Shown here: piece by piece, positions 23,700-33,652 of the stretch
Position numbering within the stretch: position 1 is the first letter of the stretch
How the letters are laid out: every line of letters starts with the position of its first letter
NCBI RefSeq assembly: GCF_940807255.1
Contig: NZ_CALNWY010000005.1
Location: 62,001 to 126,000 of the forward strand
From: Mixta sp. Marseille-Q2659
GTDB taxonomy: Bacteria > Pseudomonadota > Gammaproteobacteria > Enterobacterales > Enterobacteriaceae
Length of the DNA stretch: 64,000 bases
Reading direction: 5' to 3'
Translations under genes and position numbers: made by a program
Notes under the pieces: generated by a model
The model's input: only the letters and a program-made list of their open reading frames with translations
Databases searched by the model: none
Told to the model about the DNA's origin: nothing

Positions 23700-24793
23700 G
23701 CGCAATACAATGGGTAACCGGCACGGCCAGCGCGCCCACCTTTCGCCTGACGATGGACGGCGCCGACATCACGCAGCGCATTGAAAAGCGGCTGATTAGC
23801 CTGACGCTGACGGATAACCGGGGCTTTGAGGCGGACCAGCTGGACATTGAGCTGGACGACGCGGACGGCCAGCTGCAGCTGCCGCGCCGGGGCGTTCAGC
23901 TTACGCTGGCGCTGGGCTGGCAGGGCGAGCCGCTTATTTCCAAAGGTTCTTACACCGTGGACGAAATCGAACACACCGGCGCACCGGACAAGCTGGTACT
24001 GCGCGCCCGCAGCGCCGACTTTCGCGAAACGCTCAATACCCGGCGCGAAAAGTCATGGCACAAAACCACCGTGGGCGACATGGTGAAAGAGATTGCCGCC
24101 AGGCACAAGCTGGACCCGGCGCTGGGTGAGGATATGGCAAAGATGGCGATCGATCACCTGGACCAGACCAACGAGTCAGATGCCAGTTTTCTGATGCGCC
24201 TGGCGCGCCAGTGCGGGGCGCTGGCCTGCGTGAAGAACGGAAAACTGCTGTTTATCCGGCAGGGGCAGGGCAGGACGGCCAGCGGTAAACCCCTGCCGGT
24301 TATCACGCTGACCCGTTCGGCGGGCGACAGTCACCGCTTTACCCTGGCGGACCGTGACGCCTACACCGGCGTGATTGCCAGCTGGCTGCATACCCGTGAA
24401 CCGGCCAAAAAGGAAATCACGAAGGTTAAGCGCAGGCGGAAAAGCACCGCGAAGAAAAAGGAGCCGGAGGCAAAGCAGGGCGATTATCTTATCGGCACGG
24501 ATGAAAACGTGCTGGTACTGAGCCGGACCTATGCTAACCGCAGCAACGCGGAGCGGGCGGCTAAAATGCAGTGGGAGCGACTGCAGCGCGGCGTGGCAAC
24601 ATTCTCCATTCAGCTGGCGCGGGGGCGGGCCGACCTTTACACGGAAATGCCGGTGAAGGTCAGCGGCTTCAAAAAGCAGATAGACGGTAGCAGCTGGATC
24701 ATTACTACGCTGACGCACAGCTTGGGCAGTGACGGCGGGTTTACCACCAGTCTGGAACTGGAAGTGAAGATAGATAGTCTCGAAATGGAATAA
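23696..24793 (+). CDS. D: Late control/baseplate hub protein (P2 gpD family)
   Basis: A tail hub protein historically called late control D. It is structurally related to T4 gp27 and Mu gp44. The protein has 365 residues (P2 D 387) and starts at GTG (MSAIQWVTGTASAPTF). Signature stretches are LTDNRGFEADQLDIELDD and a Lys-rich linker (KRRRKSTAKKKEPEAK). The C-terminal YTEMPVKVSGFKKQIDGSSW is also typical. It is the last gene of the FI-D operon. Confidence 0.94.
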   Translation: MSAIQWVTGTASAPTFRLTMDGADITQRIEKRLISLTLTDNRGFEADQLDIELDDADGQLQLPRRGVQLTLALGWQGEPLISKGSYTVDEIEHTGAPDKLVLRARSADFRETLNTRREKSWHKTTVGDMVKEIAARHKLDPALGEDMAKMAIDHLDQTNESDASFLMRLARQCGALACVKNGKLLFIRQGQGRTASGKPLPVITLTRSAGDSHRFTLADRDAYTGVIASWLHTREPAKKEITKVKRRRKSTAKKKEPEAKQGDYLIGTDENVLVLSRTYANRSNAERAAKMQWERLQRGVATFSIQLARGRADLYTEMPVKVSGFKKQIDGSSWIITTLTHSLGSDGGFTTSLELEVKIDSLEME

Positions 24794-24858
24794 GAACTAT
24801 CCCATTATGGTTGTTTTGTGTATTATCCATCTCAAATGGGAAGGGGAGATGCGCCGCT

Positions 24859-25077
24859 ATGATGAATTGCCCGCTGTGTGGAAGCGCAGCACATACACGC
24901 AGTAGTTTTCAGGTTTCTAAGACAACGAAGGAACGCTATAACCAGTGCCAGAATATTAATTGCAGCTGTACCTTCAAATCTCACGAAACCGTAGCTGAAA
25001 TTATTTCAAAACCCGGTACAGTGAAGCCCGTTCCCCCGCATCCGAACCGCTCGCCACAAGGCACTCTTTGGTTATAA
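24859..25077 (+). CDS. ogr: Late transcription activator Ogr (zinc finger)
   Basis: This is the activator that recruits RNA polymerase to TGT-N12-ACA late promoters. The 72 residues equal P2 Ogr. The zinc ligands C-P-L-C (about 4 and 7) and C-Q-N-I-N-C (about 30 and 35) are intact, as is TTKERYNQCQN between them. The first of two adjacent ATGs is chosen to keep the P2 length; GGGGAG lies upstream. It is the last phage gene before the attachment end, with its own terminator. Confidence 0.95.
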   Translation: MMNCPLCGSAAHTRSSFQVSKTTKERYNQCQNINCSCTFKSHETVAEIISKPGTVKPVPPHPNRSPQGTLWL

Positions 25078-25088
25078 CCTTCCATCAG

Positions 25089-25108
25089 AACCCGCTCAGG
25101 CGGGTTTT
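25089..25108 (+). terminator. Rho-independent terminator after ogr
   Basis: AACCCGC and GCGGGTT form a 7-bp stem around TCAG, followed by TTTTATTTTT. It overlaps the last two bases of the convergent secreted-protein gene. Confidence 0.8.
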
Positions 25109-25481
25109 ATTTTTGAATAAGCGATTTTATATACTTATCAGACTCATCCATATTCATCGGGCCTAGCTTTTTGCATTCCTGCCCGCCGCCGTTAATCGTT
25201 ATTTGCTGCTCACCTGACGCATTGAACATTACAACCTTTTTTACCAGGTCGGGATTCCATGTCTTGCCAACGTATTGCGTATTGCAGATGCCCTGGAAAA
25301 ACAGTACTGCCATATCTTCGTTTACGCTGGGCTTCTTAACTGCCATCGACAGAACGCCCTTATCAAGACCGAAAGAACCATGCTGATAGACGTTTATCAC
25401 TTCTAAAATGGGCTGTGGGATTGCTTCAGCAAAGGCGTTAGACGTCATTAGGAGTGAAAGCGCAAAGAGAGTTTTTTTCAT
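25107..25481 (-). CDS. Secreted prophage-encoded protein of unknown function
   Basis: A 124-residue protein with a clear Sec signal peptide (MKKTLFALSLLMTSNAFA, cleavage after A18). The mature part of about 106 residues has two cysteines (GICNTQ and GQECKK) that could form a disulfide. I do not recognise a family. It runs against the late operon, lies between ogr and the tRNA attachment site, and is AT-richer than the structural genes. This is a common place for lysogenic-conversion cargo. Its ATG has a GAAAAGG-like minus-strand leader. A periplasmic effect on the host is inferred only. Confidence 0.7.
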   Translation of the reverse strand: MKKTLFALSLLMTSNAFAEAIPQPILEVINVYQHGSFGLDKGVLSMAVKKPSVNEDMAVLFFQGICNTQYVGKTWNPDLVKKVVMFNASGEQQITINGGGQECKKLGPMNMDESDKYIKSLIQK

Positions 25482-25558
25482 GAAAAGGGCCTCAGTTTAA
25501 GATTCATGCAAAATTTCTGCTGCCATTTTGCTGCCAATGGCTGCCACACCAACAAAAA

Positions 25559-25578
25559 AGCCACTCCGAAGAGTGGCT
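25559..25578 (-). terminator. Terminator for ileX
   Basis: AGCCACTC and GAGTGGCT form an 8-bp stem with a CGAA loop. On the minus strand a TTTTTTGTTGG tract follows, about 30 bases past the tRNA 3' end. It lies on the prophage side of the attachment region, so the phage may supply the tRNA terminator after integration. Confidence 0.75.
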
Positions 25579-25606
25579 CTAACTAACTGATTTAACAGCT
25601 AAAATT

Positions 25607-25682
25607 TGGTGGCCCCTGTTGGGTTTGAACCAACGACCAAGCGATTATGAGTCGCCTGCTCTAACCACTGAGCTAAGGGGCC
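25607..25682 (-). tRNA. ileX: tRNA-Ile2 (anticodon CAU, lysidine-modified)
   Basis: Seventy-six bases fold as a cloverleaf. The acceptor stem is GGCCCCU with AGGGGCC, and CCA is encoded. The D-arm has AGCUCAGUGGUUAGAGC, the anticodon loop reads CUCAUAA, and the T-arm has GGUUCAA. The CAU anticodon with this body matches E. coli ileX rather than a methionine tRNA. It reads AUA after TilS modification. It is the border between prophage and core genome and the likely attB; the other end is outside the window. Phage 186 is recalled to use a tRNA-Ile2 gene too. Confidence 0.95.
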
Positions 25683-25872
25683 TGTGGAGCGGGATTATAA
25701 AGTAACTTGTCAGGGCAATCCAGCAATCGCTATTCGGTTGGCGCTTTTTACAGCAATTCAATCGATTGAAAAATCATCATTTCTTTAAGGCAGGGTAGCG
25801 CAACGGGATATGTCGCGAAACCTGCGTCATTTATGTGCCCGATAAAGAAATCTGCGCCACAATAAATGCAGC

Positions 25873-25990
<118 letters not shown>

Positions 25991-26065
25991 CAGAACCCCA
26001 GGCTGTTTTACTGAGCAGCATATTGCAGGCAGTTCAGTTCGTTTACAGAAATCAGGAGAGCAGGG

Positions 26066-26584
26066 ATGAGTGAACATAACATTACCGATATTATTGCGCC
26101 CGGTCTGCGGGTGGTGTTCTGCGGCATCAATCCGGGAAAGTCGTCTGCTCACAGCGGGTATCACTTTGCTTATCCTGGTAATCGTTTCTGGAAAACGCTT
26201 TGGCTGGCCGGGTTTACCGAGCGTCAGCTAAAACCGGAAGAGGAGCTGCAGCTTTTGGATACCCGCTGCGGGATTACTATGCTGGTGGAACGTCCGACAA
26301 AGGAAGCCAGCGAACTTTCATCAGATGAGCTGCGTGAAGGCGTTAAAGCGTTAGCAGAGAAGATTGCGCGCTATCAGCCTGCGGCGCTGGCCGTGCTGGG
26401 TAAGGACGCATTTAAAAAAGCGTTTCGGCAGAGCAAGGTAGAGTGGGGCAGGCAGGAAATAACAATTGGCGAAACGGAAATCTGGGTTTTGCCGAATCCC
26501 AGCGGACTGAATCGCGCGACACAAGAAAAATTAACCGCCGCGTACCAGGAGCTGGAGCATGCACTGGCGATGCGTGGACAATGA
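26066..26584 (+). CDS. mug: G/U mismatch-specific DNA glycosylase
   Basis: Removes uracil and ethenocytosine from mispairs in base-excision repair. The 172 residues are close to E. coli Mug (168). The active-site loop GINPGKSS (about 21-28, with the catalytic-loop Asn) and the second motif NPSGL near 145 are intact. AGGAGAG lies ten bases before the ATG. The gene is preceded by the 8-bp repeat array, which could affect its expression. Confidence 0.95.
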   Translation: MSEHNITDIIAPGLRVVFCGINPGKSSAHSGYHFAYPGNRFWKTLWLAGFTERQLKPEEELQLLDTRCGITMLVERPTKEASELSSDELREGVKALAEKIARYQPAALAVLGKDAFKKAFRQSKVEWGRQEITIGETEIWVLPNPSGLNRATQEKLTAAYQELEHALAMRGQ

Positions 26585-26880
26585 TGTTCGTACTTTTGTA
26601 GTAATGGCGGGCAGGAATTATATCAGGCTCTTCTTCAACGGCTATGAGGTGCCAGCCGCCGATTTTAATAACAGCTATCAAGCCCTGTTTTTATGCCCCT
26701 TAAAAAAGTTTTTTGAAGAATGTGCCCTGGCGGAATTAGCCATAACAGCTATTCGCCGCTGTTTCCGTTACCGACAGCGTTATTCGTAAAAAGATGCAGA
26801 GACACTTTTTGGGATGGTTCGCCCGGCTATAGTGATAAACGGCTGTTGTGCCAGGTGTTCATTTCAACAGCACCAATAAA

Positions 26881-26905
26881 AAAGGCTTCCCGAAGGAAGC
26901 CTTTT
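26881..26905 (-). terminator. Bidirectional terminator between mug and rpoD
   Basis: A 10-bp stem (AAAGGCTTCC with GGAAGCCTTT) and a CGAA loop have A/T runs on both sides. It lies 15 bases past the rpoD stop. The 295 bases between the mug stop and this hairpin contain no gene that I can support. Confidence 0.88.
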
Positions 26906-26919
26906 TGCCGTCTGGTTGC

Positions 26920-28764
26920 TTAGTCGTCCAGGAAGCTACGCAACACTTCAGAACGGCTCGGATGACGCAGCTTACGCAGCGCTTTCGCCTCAATCTGACG
27001 AATACGCTCACGCGTGACGTCAAACTGTTTGCCCACTTCTTCCAGCGTATGGTCGGTATTCATATCGATACCGAAACGCATACGCAGTACCTTCGCTTCA
27101 CGCGCGGTCAGGCCAGCCAGAACGTCATGCGTTGCAGAACGCAGGCTTTCTGAGGTGGCGGAGTCCAGCGGCAGCTCCAGCGTGGTATCTTCGATAAAGT
27201 CGCCCAGATGTGAATCTTCATCATCACCAATCGGCGTCTCCATTGAGATCGGCTCTTTAGCGATTTTCAGCACCTTACGAATTTTATCTTCCGGCATCAG
27301 CATCCGCTCGGCCAGCTCTTCCGGCGTCGGCTCACGGCCCATTTCCTGCAGCATCTGGCGTGAAATACGGTTGAGTTTGTTAATGGTCTCAATCATATGC
27401 ACCGGAATACGAATGGTGCGCGCCTGGTCTGCGATAGAGCGGGTGATTGCCTGACGGATCCACCAGGTGGCGTAAGTTGAGAACTTATAACCACGGCGAT
27501 ATTCAAACTTATCTACCGCCTTCATCAGGCCGATGTTGCCTTCCTGGATCAGGTCAAGGAACTGCAAACCACGGTTGGTATATTTCTTGGCGATAGAAAT
27601 AACCAGACGTAGGTTCGCTTCAACCATCTCTTTCTTCGCACGGCGCGCTTTCGCTTCGCCAATGGACATCCGACGGTTGATATCTTTTACCTGTTCGATC
27701 GTCAGGCCGGTCTCTTCCTCGATCTGCATCAGTTTCTGCATGCTGCGCTGCACATCTTCTTCCACTTCGCGCAGTTTTTCAGACCAGGGTTTATTCATCG
27801 CCAACGCGGCCTGGAACCAGGTCGGGCTGGTTTCATTGCCGGTAAACAGCGTAATGAAGTTTTTCTTCGGCATTTTGCACAGTTCAACACACAGCTTCAT
27901 GATGATGCGCTCTTGCGTACGCACGCGCTCCATCATTTCTCGCATGTTGTTGACCAAATAGTCAAACTGCTTCGGCACCAGACGGAACTGTTTAAAGACT
28001 TCTGACAGTTTCTGAATCTCTTCAACAGCGTCTGCGTGACTGCGGCCTTTGGCTTTGATAGTCAGACGTGTTGCTTCATACTGATCGCGCAGCTCGATGA
28101 ATTTTTCACGCGCCAGTTCAGGGTCGATGCTGTTGTCATCGTCGCTGCTGTCGCTGTCATCATCATCTTCTTCGTCATCTTCATCGGCGCGTTCTTCTTC
28201 AGAAAGCTCAGAGCCAACGTGGGTCGCGGTCGGCGCCAGATCTTCTTCAGCGTTAGGGTCGACAAAGCCAGTGATCAGATCGGACAGGCGAGATTCGCCC
28301 GCTTCAACGCGATCGTACTGTTCCAGCAGGTAAGTAATCGCTTCAGGGTATTCGGCTACGGAACACTGGACCTGGTTGATACCGTCTTCAATGCGTTTAG
28401 CGATGTCAATTTCGCCTTCGCGCGTCAGAAGTTCTACGGTACCCATTTCGCGCATGTACATGCGCACAGGATCGGTGGTGCGTCCGATTTCAGATTCTAC
28501 GCTGGATAACACTTGAGCTGCCGCTTCAGCCGCATCTTCGTCCGTGTCGGCGCTGTTCTCGTTCAGCATCAGATCATCGGCATCAGGTGCTTCTTCCACA
28601 ACCTGAATACCCATGTCGTTGATCATCTGGATGATGTCTTCGATCTGATCGGAGTCGACGATATCTTCCGGCAGATGGTCATTGACCTCGGCATAGGTCA
28701 GATAGCCTTGCTCCTTACCACGGGTGACAAGTAGCTTAAGCTGTGACTGCGGGTTTTGCTCCAT
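26920..28764 (-). CDS. rpoD: RNA polymerase sigma-70 factor
   Basis: The housekeeping sigma factor; 614 residues (E. coli 613). Region 1.1 is at the N-terminus ([20 protein letters not shown]). An acidic non-conserved region with [13 protein letters not shown] lies near 195-210. The -10-binding region 2 has [14 protein letters not shown]. Region 4.2 has [18 protein letters not shown] near the C-terminus. It is the third gene of the rpsU-dnaG-rpoD operon, 264 bases after dnaG, a gap large enough for internal promoters. Confidence 0.99.
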   Translation of the reverse strand: MEQNPQSQLKLLVTRGKEQGYLTYAEVNDHLPEDIVDSDQIEDIIQMINDMGIQVVEEAPDADDLMLNENSADTDEDAAEAAAQVLSSVESEIGRTTDPVRMYMREMGTVELLTREGEIDIAKRIEDGINQVQCSVAEYPEAITYLLEQYDRVEAGESRLSDLITGFVDPNAEEDLAPTATHVGSELSEEERADEDDEEDDDDSDSSDDDNSIDPELAREKFIELRDQYEATRLTIKAKGRSHADAVEEIQKLSEVFKQFRLVPKQFDYLVNNMREMMERVRTQERIIMKLCVELCKMPKKNFITLFTGNETSPTWFQAALAMNKPWSEKLREVEEDVQRSMQKLMQIEEETGLTIEQVKDINRRMSIGEAKARRAKKEMVEANLRLVISIAKKYTNRGLQFLDLIQEGNIGLMKAVDKFEYRRGYKFSTYATWWIRQAITRSIADQARTIRIPVHMIETINKLNRISRQMLQEMGREPTPEELAERMLMPEDKIRKVLKIAKEPISMETPIGDDEDSHLGDFIEDTTLELPLDSATSESLRSATHDVLAGLTAREAKVLRMRFGIDMNTDHTLEEVGKQFDVTRERIRQIEAKALRKLRHPSRSEVLRSFLDD

Positions 28765-29028
28765 AAGACGGTATCCACACTTCTGTTAATTTGATTGGTG
28801 TCGGGTCGGCTACAGGGCCAACAATAACAGTGAAGGCGTTTGGATTATTGCCGCTGCCCTCGTAGCGGCTGTCAGGGTCTGCCTGAGTATAAATCGGCAC
28901 TTAAGCCGCTAAAATTTACTGTCGAGACTGTAATGCTTATCCTTTTGCGTGCCGGTTTAAGCGTTTTTAAGCTACGCTGTGCCGGTTACGCCAGTAACGT
29001 CTCTTCATACCGGCGCGATCGCGAATGA

Positions 29029-30774
29029 CTATTTCTTTGCCAGCGCCTGACTTAATGAGCGGACTTCTTCCCGCTCTTCAGGGCTAAGGCCGTGCGTTCT
29101 GGAGCGCGCGATCAGCGCTTCCAGCCGCTGCTCCAACGCGGAGTCATATATTTTTGCCAGGGAATCCTGGAACATCACCTCGACTTCTTCATCAACGATC
29201 ATGTGGTTCCATGTCGCCAGAGTTTCAAGGTGCTGGCTAAAATTTGTGCCGCGATATAACTCTAGTAGCTGCCCAGTGGTCAGGCCAGGGTTTGCCGTAC
29301 AGGATTTTACCAGTTCGATAAAAAGCGGTAAGCCCGGCATATTAAGCTGTTCCAGCCCCTGTAATGAAGGCACTATCGTCGCCAGCCGTGGATTCTGTAC
29401 CAGCAGACCCACAAGTATACGCATAGTTGTGCGTTTTAACTGCGGTGCTGCGGGCTGAACGCCGCTTTCGGCCTGCTTCGGCAGCAGCTTTTCCAGCTGA
29501 TTGTCGTCCAAGATACCGAGCATATTGCCCAGCTCCTGGCGCAGATAGATCCGTAGCGTTTCGCCTGGGATCTGGCTAATTAACGGCAGCGCCAGCGTAC
29601 TTAACCGCGTCCGCCCGTCACGGGTACTCAAATCAACCTGCGGCAGCAGCGAATCAAACAGGAAGCTGGAGAGCGGCATCGCCTGCTCAATCCTGGCTTC
29701 AAAGGCGGCCTTGCCTTCTTTACGAATCAGCGTGTCCGGATCTTCGCCGTCGGGCAGAAACATAAAGCGTAGCTGACGACCGTCATTCATGTAAGGCAGC
29801 GCAGTTTCTAAAGCACGCCAGGCGGCTTCGCGACCGGCGCGGTCGCCGTCATAACAGCAAACCACATTATCTGTGCTGCGGAACAGCAGCTGAATATGGT
29901 CGGCGGTCGTGGAAGTGCCCAGCGAAGCAACGGCATAATCGATGCCGAACTGCGCCAGCGCCACCACATCCATATAGCCTTCGACCACCAACAGTTTGGC
30001 GGGTTCAGCATGCTGCTTCTGCGCTTCATAAAGGCCATACAGCTGGCGGCCTTTATGGAAAATATCGGTTTCCGGCGAGTTAAGATACTTTGGCGTGCCG
30101 TCGCCTAATACGCGTCCGCCAAAGCCGATCACGCGCCCGCGCTTATCGCGGATAGGAAACATCACGCGATCGCGAAAGCGATCGTAGCTACGGCCCTGAT
30201 CATTAGTAACCAGCATGCCGGCATCCGTCAGCGACTGGCGATCGTCAGGGTTACGACCAAACCGCTTTAACGCGTTATCCCAGCCGGGCGGTGCGAAACC
30301 AATAGCAAAATGAGCAATAACCTCATCGCTTAATCCGCGTTGATTAAGGTACGCGCGTGCGGCGGTAGCCTGCGGCTGATTAAGCGCCTGTTGATAGAAC
30401 TCGGCCAGGCCCGTCATTAACTGATATAAACTTTGGCGCTGATGACGTTCAAGCTGGCTGGGCCCGCTGCCCGCTTCATAGGGCACTTCGAGACCATGCT
30501 GCGTCGCTAACTCTTCAATGCTTTCGACAAATTCCAGACGATCGTAATTCATCAGGAAATCGATAGCGTTGCCGTGAGCGCCGCAGCCAAAACAGTGGTA
30601 GAACTGTTTCTCACCGTTAACGGTGAAAGAAGGGGTTTTTTCGTTATGGAAAGGACAGCACGCGTGGAAATTCTTACCCTGTTTTTTCAACTTAACGCGG
30701 GCATCAATAAGATCCACAATGTCCGTGCGGGCAAGTAAGTCATTAATAAAAACGCGTGGAATTCGTCCGGCCAT
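29029..30774 (-). CDS. dnaG: DNA primase
   Basis: Makes RNA primers at the replication fork. The 581 residues match E. coli DnaG (581). The zinc-binding domain has CCPFHNEKTPSF and FHCFGCGAHG-like FYHCFGCGAHG (Cys40, His43, Cys61, Cys64 by count). The TOPRIM core has LLVVEGYMDVVAL and CYDGDRAGREAAW. The C-terminal helicase-binding domain is full length. It lies between rpsU and rpoD in the macromolecular-synthesis operon. Confidence 0.99.
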   Translation of the reverse strand: MAGRIPRVFINDLLARTDIVDLIDARVKLKKQGKNFHACCPFHNEKTPSFTVNGEKQFYHCFGCGAHGNAIDFLMNYDRLEFVESIEELATQHGLEVPYEAGSGPSQLERHQRQSLYQLMTGLAEFYQQALNQPQATAARAYLNQRGLSDEVIAHFAIGFAPPGWDNALKRFGRNPDDRQSLTDAGMLVTNDQGRSYDRFRDRVMFPIRDKRGRVIGFGGRVLGDGTPKYLNSPETDIFHKGRQLYGLYEAQKQHAEPAKLLVVEGYMDVVALAQFGIDYAVASLGTSTTADHIQLLFRSTDNVVCCYDGDRAGREAAWRALETALPYMNDGRQLRFMFLPDGEDPDTLIRKEGKAAFEARIEQAMPLSSFLFDSLLPQVDLSTRDGRTRLSTLALPLISQIPGETLRIYLRQELGNMLGILDDNQLEKLLPKQAESGVQPAAPQLKRTTMRILVGLLVQNPRLATIVPSLQGLEQLNMPGLPLFIELVKSCTANPGLTTGQLLELYRGTNFSQHLETLATWNHMIVDEEVEVMFQDSLAKIYDSALEQRLEALIARSRTHGLSPEEREEVRSLSQALAKK

Positions 30775-30808
30775 AAGCCCCGTTTTCTTCGCTCATAAAC
30801 GAAAATAA

Positions 30809-30835
30809 GCCGCGCTTCCTTCCGGAAAGCACGGC
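30809..30835 (-). terminator. Partial (attenuating) terminator between rpsU and dnaG
   Basis: On the minus strand GCCGTGCTT.TCC pairs with GGAAGCGCGGC around a short loop and is followed by TTATTTTCG. The position corresponds to terminator T1 of the E. coli rpsU-dnaG-rpoD operon, which lets only part of transcription through to dnaG. The imperfect stem and weak T run fit a leaky terminator. Confidence 0.75.
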
Positions 30836-30895
30836 CTCTAACTTGACTCTGTCTGCGTTTAACACGCGATGGAAGCGCGAAGCCTCCGAAAGAAA

Positions 30896-31165
<270 letters not shown>

Positions 31166-31355
31166 TCAAAATGGTGCGGAATTTTACAACAATCGCGGCT
31201 GCGTTGTAAAGCAACATCGCACTTTTACCGTGACAGCGAACCTGGCGGCTGCCGCTTTTTTGCAGGCGCAGGAGTATACCGTATCGCACCGGGCGGCGTT
31301 CACTATTTTTTCGTTTTTTGTTCGAAAAACAGACGGTCGTTACGGAAAATCGCCT

Positions 31356-31382
31356 TTGAGTGCCTGGCGGCTGTGGTACACT
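31356..31382 (+). promoter_or_regulatory. Possible sigma-70 promoter of tsaD
   Basis: TTGAGT (31356-31361) and TACACT (31377-31382) are spaced by 15 bases, with TGG just before the -10. It lies 30 bases before the tsaD ATG. The spacing is short, so this is a tentative assignment. Confidence 0.4.
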
Positions 31383-31411
31383 GCGCGCCGCAACTGAGAG
31401 GTAAAGCAACC

Positions 31412-32428
31412 ATGCGCGTTCTGGGTATTGAAACATCCTGTGATGAAACCGGTATTGCCATCTATGACGATGAGGCCGGTTTGCTCGCTAATCAACTCTA
31501 TAGTCAGGTGAAAGTCCATGCCGATTATGGCGGGGTGGTGCCGGAACTGGCTTCGCGCGATCACGTGCGTAAAACGGTGCCGTTAATTCAGGCGGCGCTG
31601 AAAGAAGCGGGCCTTGAGGGCAAAGATATTGATGCCGTCGCCTATACCGCAGGGCCTGGCCTGGTCGGCGCATTATTAGTGGGCGCGACCATTGGCCGCT
31701 CGCTGGCGTTTGCCTGGCAGGTGCCAGCCGTGCCGGTTCATCATATGGAAGGGCATCTGCTGGCGCCGATGCTGGAAGATAACCCGCCGCAGTTTCCTTT
31801 TGTCGCGCTGCTGGTTTCCGGCGGCCATACACAGCTGATCGGCGTAACCGGCATTGGCGAATATACGCTGCTGGGCGAATCGATCGACGATGCCGCTGGC
31901 GAAGCCTTCGATAAAACTGCCAAGCTGCTGGGACTCGATTATCCCGGCGGGCCGATGTTGTCGCGCATGGCGCAGCAGGGAACACCCGGACGCTTTGTTT
32001 TTCCGCGCCCGATGACCGATCGTCCAGGACTGGATTTTAGCTTCTCCGGTTTAAAAACCTTTGCGGCGAATACGATTCGCGAAAATAGCCAGGATGCGCA
32101 AACTCATGCGGACATCGCCCGCGCCTTTGAGGATGCGGTAGTTGATACGCTGGCGATTAAATGTAAGCGCGCGCTGGATCAAACGGGCTTTAAGCGCCTG
32201 GTTATGGCTGGCGGCGTAAGCGCTAACCGCACGCTGCGTGCGAAGCTGGCGGAAGTCATGCAGGCGCGCGGCGGTGAGGTTTTTTATGCCCGACCGGAAT
32301 TCTGCACCGATAACGGCGCGATGATCGCTTATGCAGGTATGGTGCGCTTAAAAGGCGGCACGCGCGGCGAACTCGGCGTTACCGTACGTCCACGCTGGCC
32401 ATTGGCGGAACTGCCGGCTATCGCTTAA
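31412..32428 (+). CDS. tsaD: tRNA N6-threonylcarbamoyladenosine transferase, TsaD
   Basis: Transfers threonylcarbamoyl to A37 of ANN-decoding tRNAs, with TsaB and TsaE. The protein has 338 residues (E. coli 337). The ASKHA-fold start [19 protein letters not shown] and the iron/zinc-binding [10 protein letters not shown] (H111 and H115) are intact, as are VSGGHTQL and [10 protein letters not shown]. The ATG with GAGAGGTAAAG upstream is chosen; an in-frame upstream ATG lacks a ribosome site. Followed by a strong terminator. Confidence 0.98.
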   Translation: MRVLGIETSCDETGIAIYDDEAGLLANQLYSQVKVHADYGGVVPELASRDHVRKTVPLIQAALKEAGLEGKDIDAVAYTAGPGLVGALLVGATIGRSLAFAWQVPAVPVHHMEGHLLAPMLEDNPPQFPFVALLVSGGHTQLIGVTGIGEYTLLGESIDDAAGEAFDKTAKLLGLDYPGGPMLSRMAQQGTPGRFVFPRPMTDRPGLDFSFSGLKTFAANTIRENSQDAQTHADIARAFEDAVVDTLAIKCKRALDQTGFKRLVMAGGVSANRTLRAKLAEVMQARGGEVFYARPEFCTDNGAMIAYAGMVRLKGGTRGELGVTVRPRWPLAELPAIA

Positions 32429-32463
32429 GAAACGCTTTCGCTGATTATTAAGCAAAATATAAA

Positions 32464-32497
32464 CAGGCTGCTTATTATATAAAGCAGCCTGCTTTTT
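32464..32497 (+). terminator. Rho-independent terminator after tsaD
   Basis: CAGGCTGCTT and AAGCAGCCTG form a 10-bp perfect stem around eight bases and run into CTTTTTTAT. It also lies just past the 3' end of the convergent microcin-like relic. Confidence 0.9.
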
Positions 32498-32509
32498 TAT
32501 AAAAATGCC

Positions 32510-32776
32510 TTAATTTCCTATAAGCTTATTTAGAACGCTGCCAATAACTGGCACCTTGTTGACGATACTTTCTATTGTTCCGCCGATGCCTACACCTATA
32601 TTTTTACCGACGTCATGGCCGAGATTAGGAAAATAGCTTGTAATATGTGTGGCGCCGAGAATTGGAATATTAATTGATAGCTCAGGAACATATGAATAAA
32701 TAAGGTTACCCAGGTAATCGCCGATTAAGCCTGATATTTCATAATAATGCTATTCTAATTCTGTTAATTCTCTCAT
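32510..32776 (-). pseudogene. Class II microcin-like peptide gene with amber codon in the leader
   Basis: On the minus strand an ATG five bases after GGGGGA opens MRELTELE, then TAG (32750-32752). The same frame continues for 79 codons: HYYEISGLIGDYLGNLIYSY and on to IGGTIESIVNKVPVIGSVL and NKLIGN. MRELTxxE...ISG is the look of double-glycine leaders of class II microcins and related bacteriocins, such as MRTLTLNEL...SGG of microcin V. The mature part is Gly-rich and hydrophobic, as in that class. No start codon follows the amber, so it is probably silent unless TAG is suppressed. No immunity or transporter gene is adjacent. Confidence 0.5.
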
Positions 32777-32948
32777 CTTTCCCCCATTGTTTCATCCGTT
32801 AAACCGTTAGAAAATCAACGCGATATAGCCTGCGGACGTAGGGATTACAAGCTTAAGAAAATATTTTTTTAATTGAGTGTCACGATTAAAACAAGTGATA
32901 CATTTGCAAAGATAGCGCTTAACCGTGATCAGTACAGGATTTATCTTG

Positions 32949-33545
32949 TTATTTTTTCCGCTTCTTCCATATCTTTGTTTCCTGTCCGCGCCATAAACGC
33001 TGAATATTATCGTGATGGCGTAACAGAATCAGGCAGGAGAGCATGGCGACAGGAAAAGTAAACTGAGGCTTAAACCACCAGACATAGAAGGGCGCGATCA
33101 GCGCGCTGACAATAGCGCCTAATGACGAATAGCCGCTTAAAAGTACCGTCAGCAGCCAGGTGCCGGTCATCAGGCCGGTGAGATCCCAGCCAATCGGCGC
33201 AATAGCGCCAAAGGCCGTTGCGACGCCTTTGCCGCCGCGAAAGCGGAAGAAGACCGGATAAATGTGCCCCAGACAGGCAGCGATAGCGGTCAATCCAAGA
33301 TAAACCGGCGAAACGCCTAACGCATAAGCGAGCCAGACCGGCAACATGCCTTTGAGAACGTCGAAGATCAGCACCGCAACCGCCGCGCCTTTACCGCCAA
33401 TCCTCAGCACATTGGTCGCGCCAGGATTGCCTGAGCCGTTTTGTCGCGGATCGGGCAGGCCGGCGAGTCGGCAAACCAAAATGGCGCTGGAAATGGATCC
33501 GCACAGATACGCGAAAATAATCATACCAAGCGCGATTGCACTCAT
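32949..33545 (-). CDS. plsY: Glycerol-3-phosphate acyltransferase PlsY
   Basis: Acylates glycerol-3-phosphate with acyl-phosphate to start phospholipid synthesis. The protein has 198 residues (E. coli 205) with about five to seven membrane helices. Family motifs present are [32 protein letters not shown] and [12 protein letters not shown]. The C-terminus is basic (WKKRKK). It is divergent from folB across about 107 bases. Confidence 0.97.
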   Translation of the reverse strand: MSAIALGMIIFAYLCGSISSAILVCRLAGLPDPRQNGSGNPGATNVLRIGGKGAAVAVLIFDVLKGMLPVWLAYALGVSPVYLGLTAIAACLGHIYPVFFRFRGGKGVATAFGAIAPIGWDLTGLMTGTWLLTVLLSGYSSLGAIVSALIAPFYVWWFKPQFTFPVAMLSCLILLRHHDNIQRLWRGQETKIWKKRKK

Positions 33546-33652
33546 AGCAACGTTCCGTTTCGTAAGGGTCGTTTTATTCTCATCATCCGTGGATAATACG
33601 CATAATTCGCCGGAAGTGGTATCCGGTTAACGCAAAAATAGAGACTGTCATC

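Noticed and set aside
24801-24840. CCCATT and AATGGG inverted repeat upstream of ogr as a repressor operator
   Set aside because: The dyad arms are only six bases and 28 apart, and no convincing -35/-10 pair lies between them. It could be an operator but the evidence is too weak to list.
26559-26789. Small plus-strand frame after mug
   Set aside because: No ribosome site, overlaps the mug end, and no recognisable protein pattern. The stretch up to the rpoD terminator is treated as non-coding.
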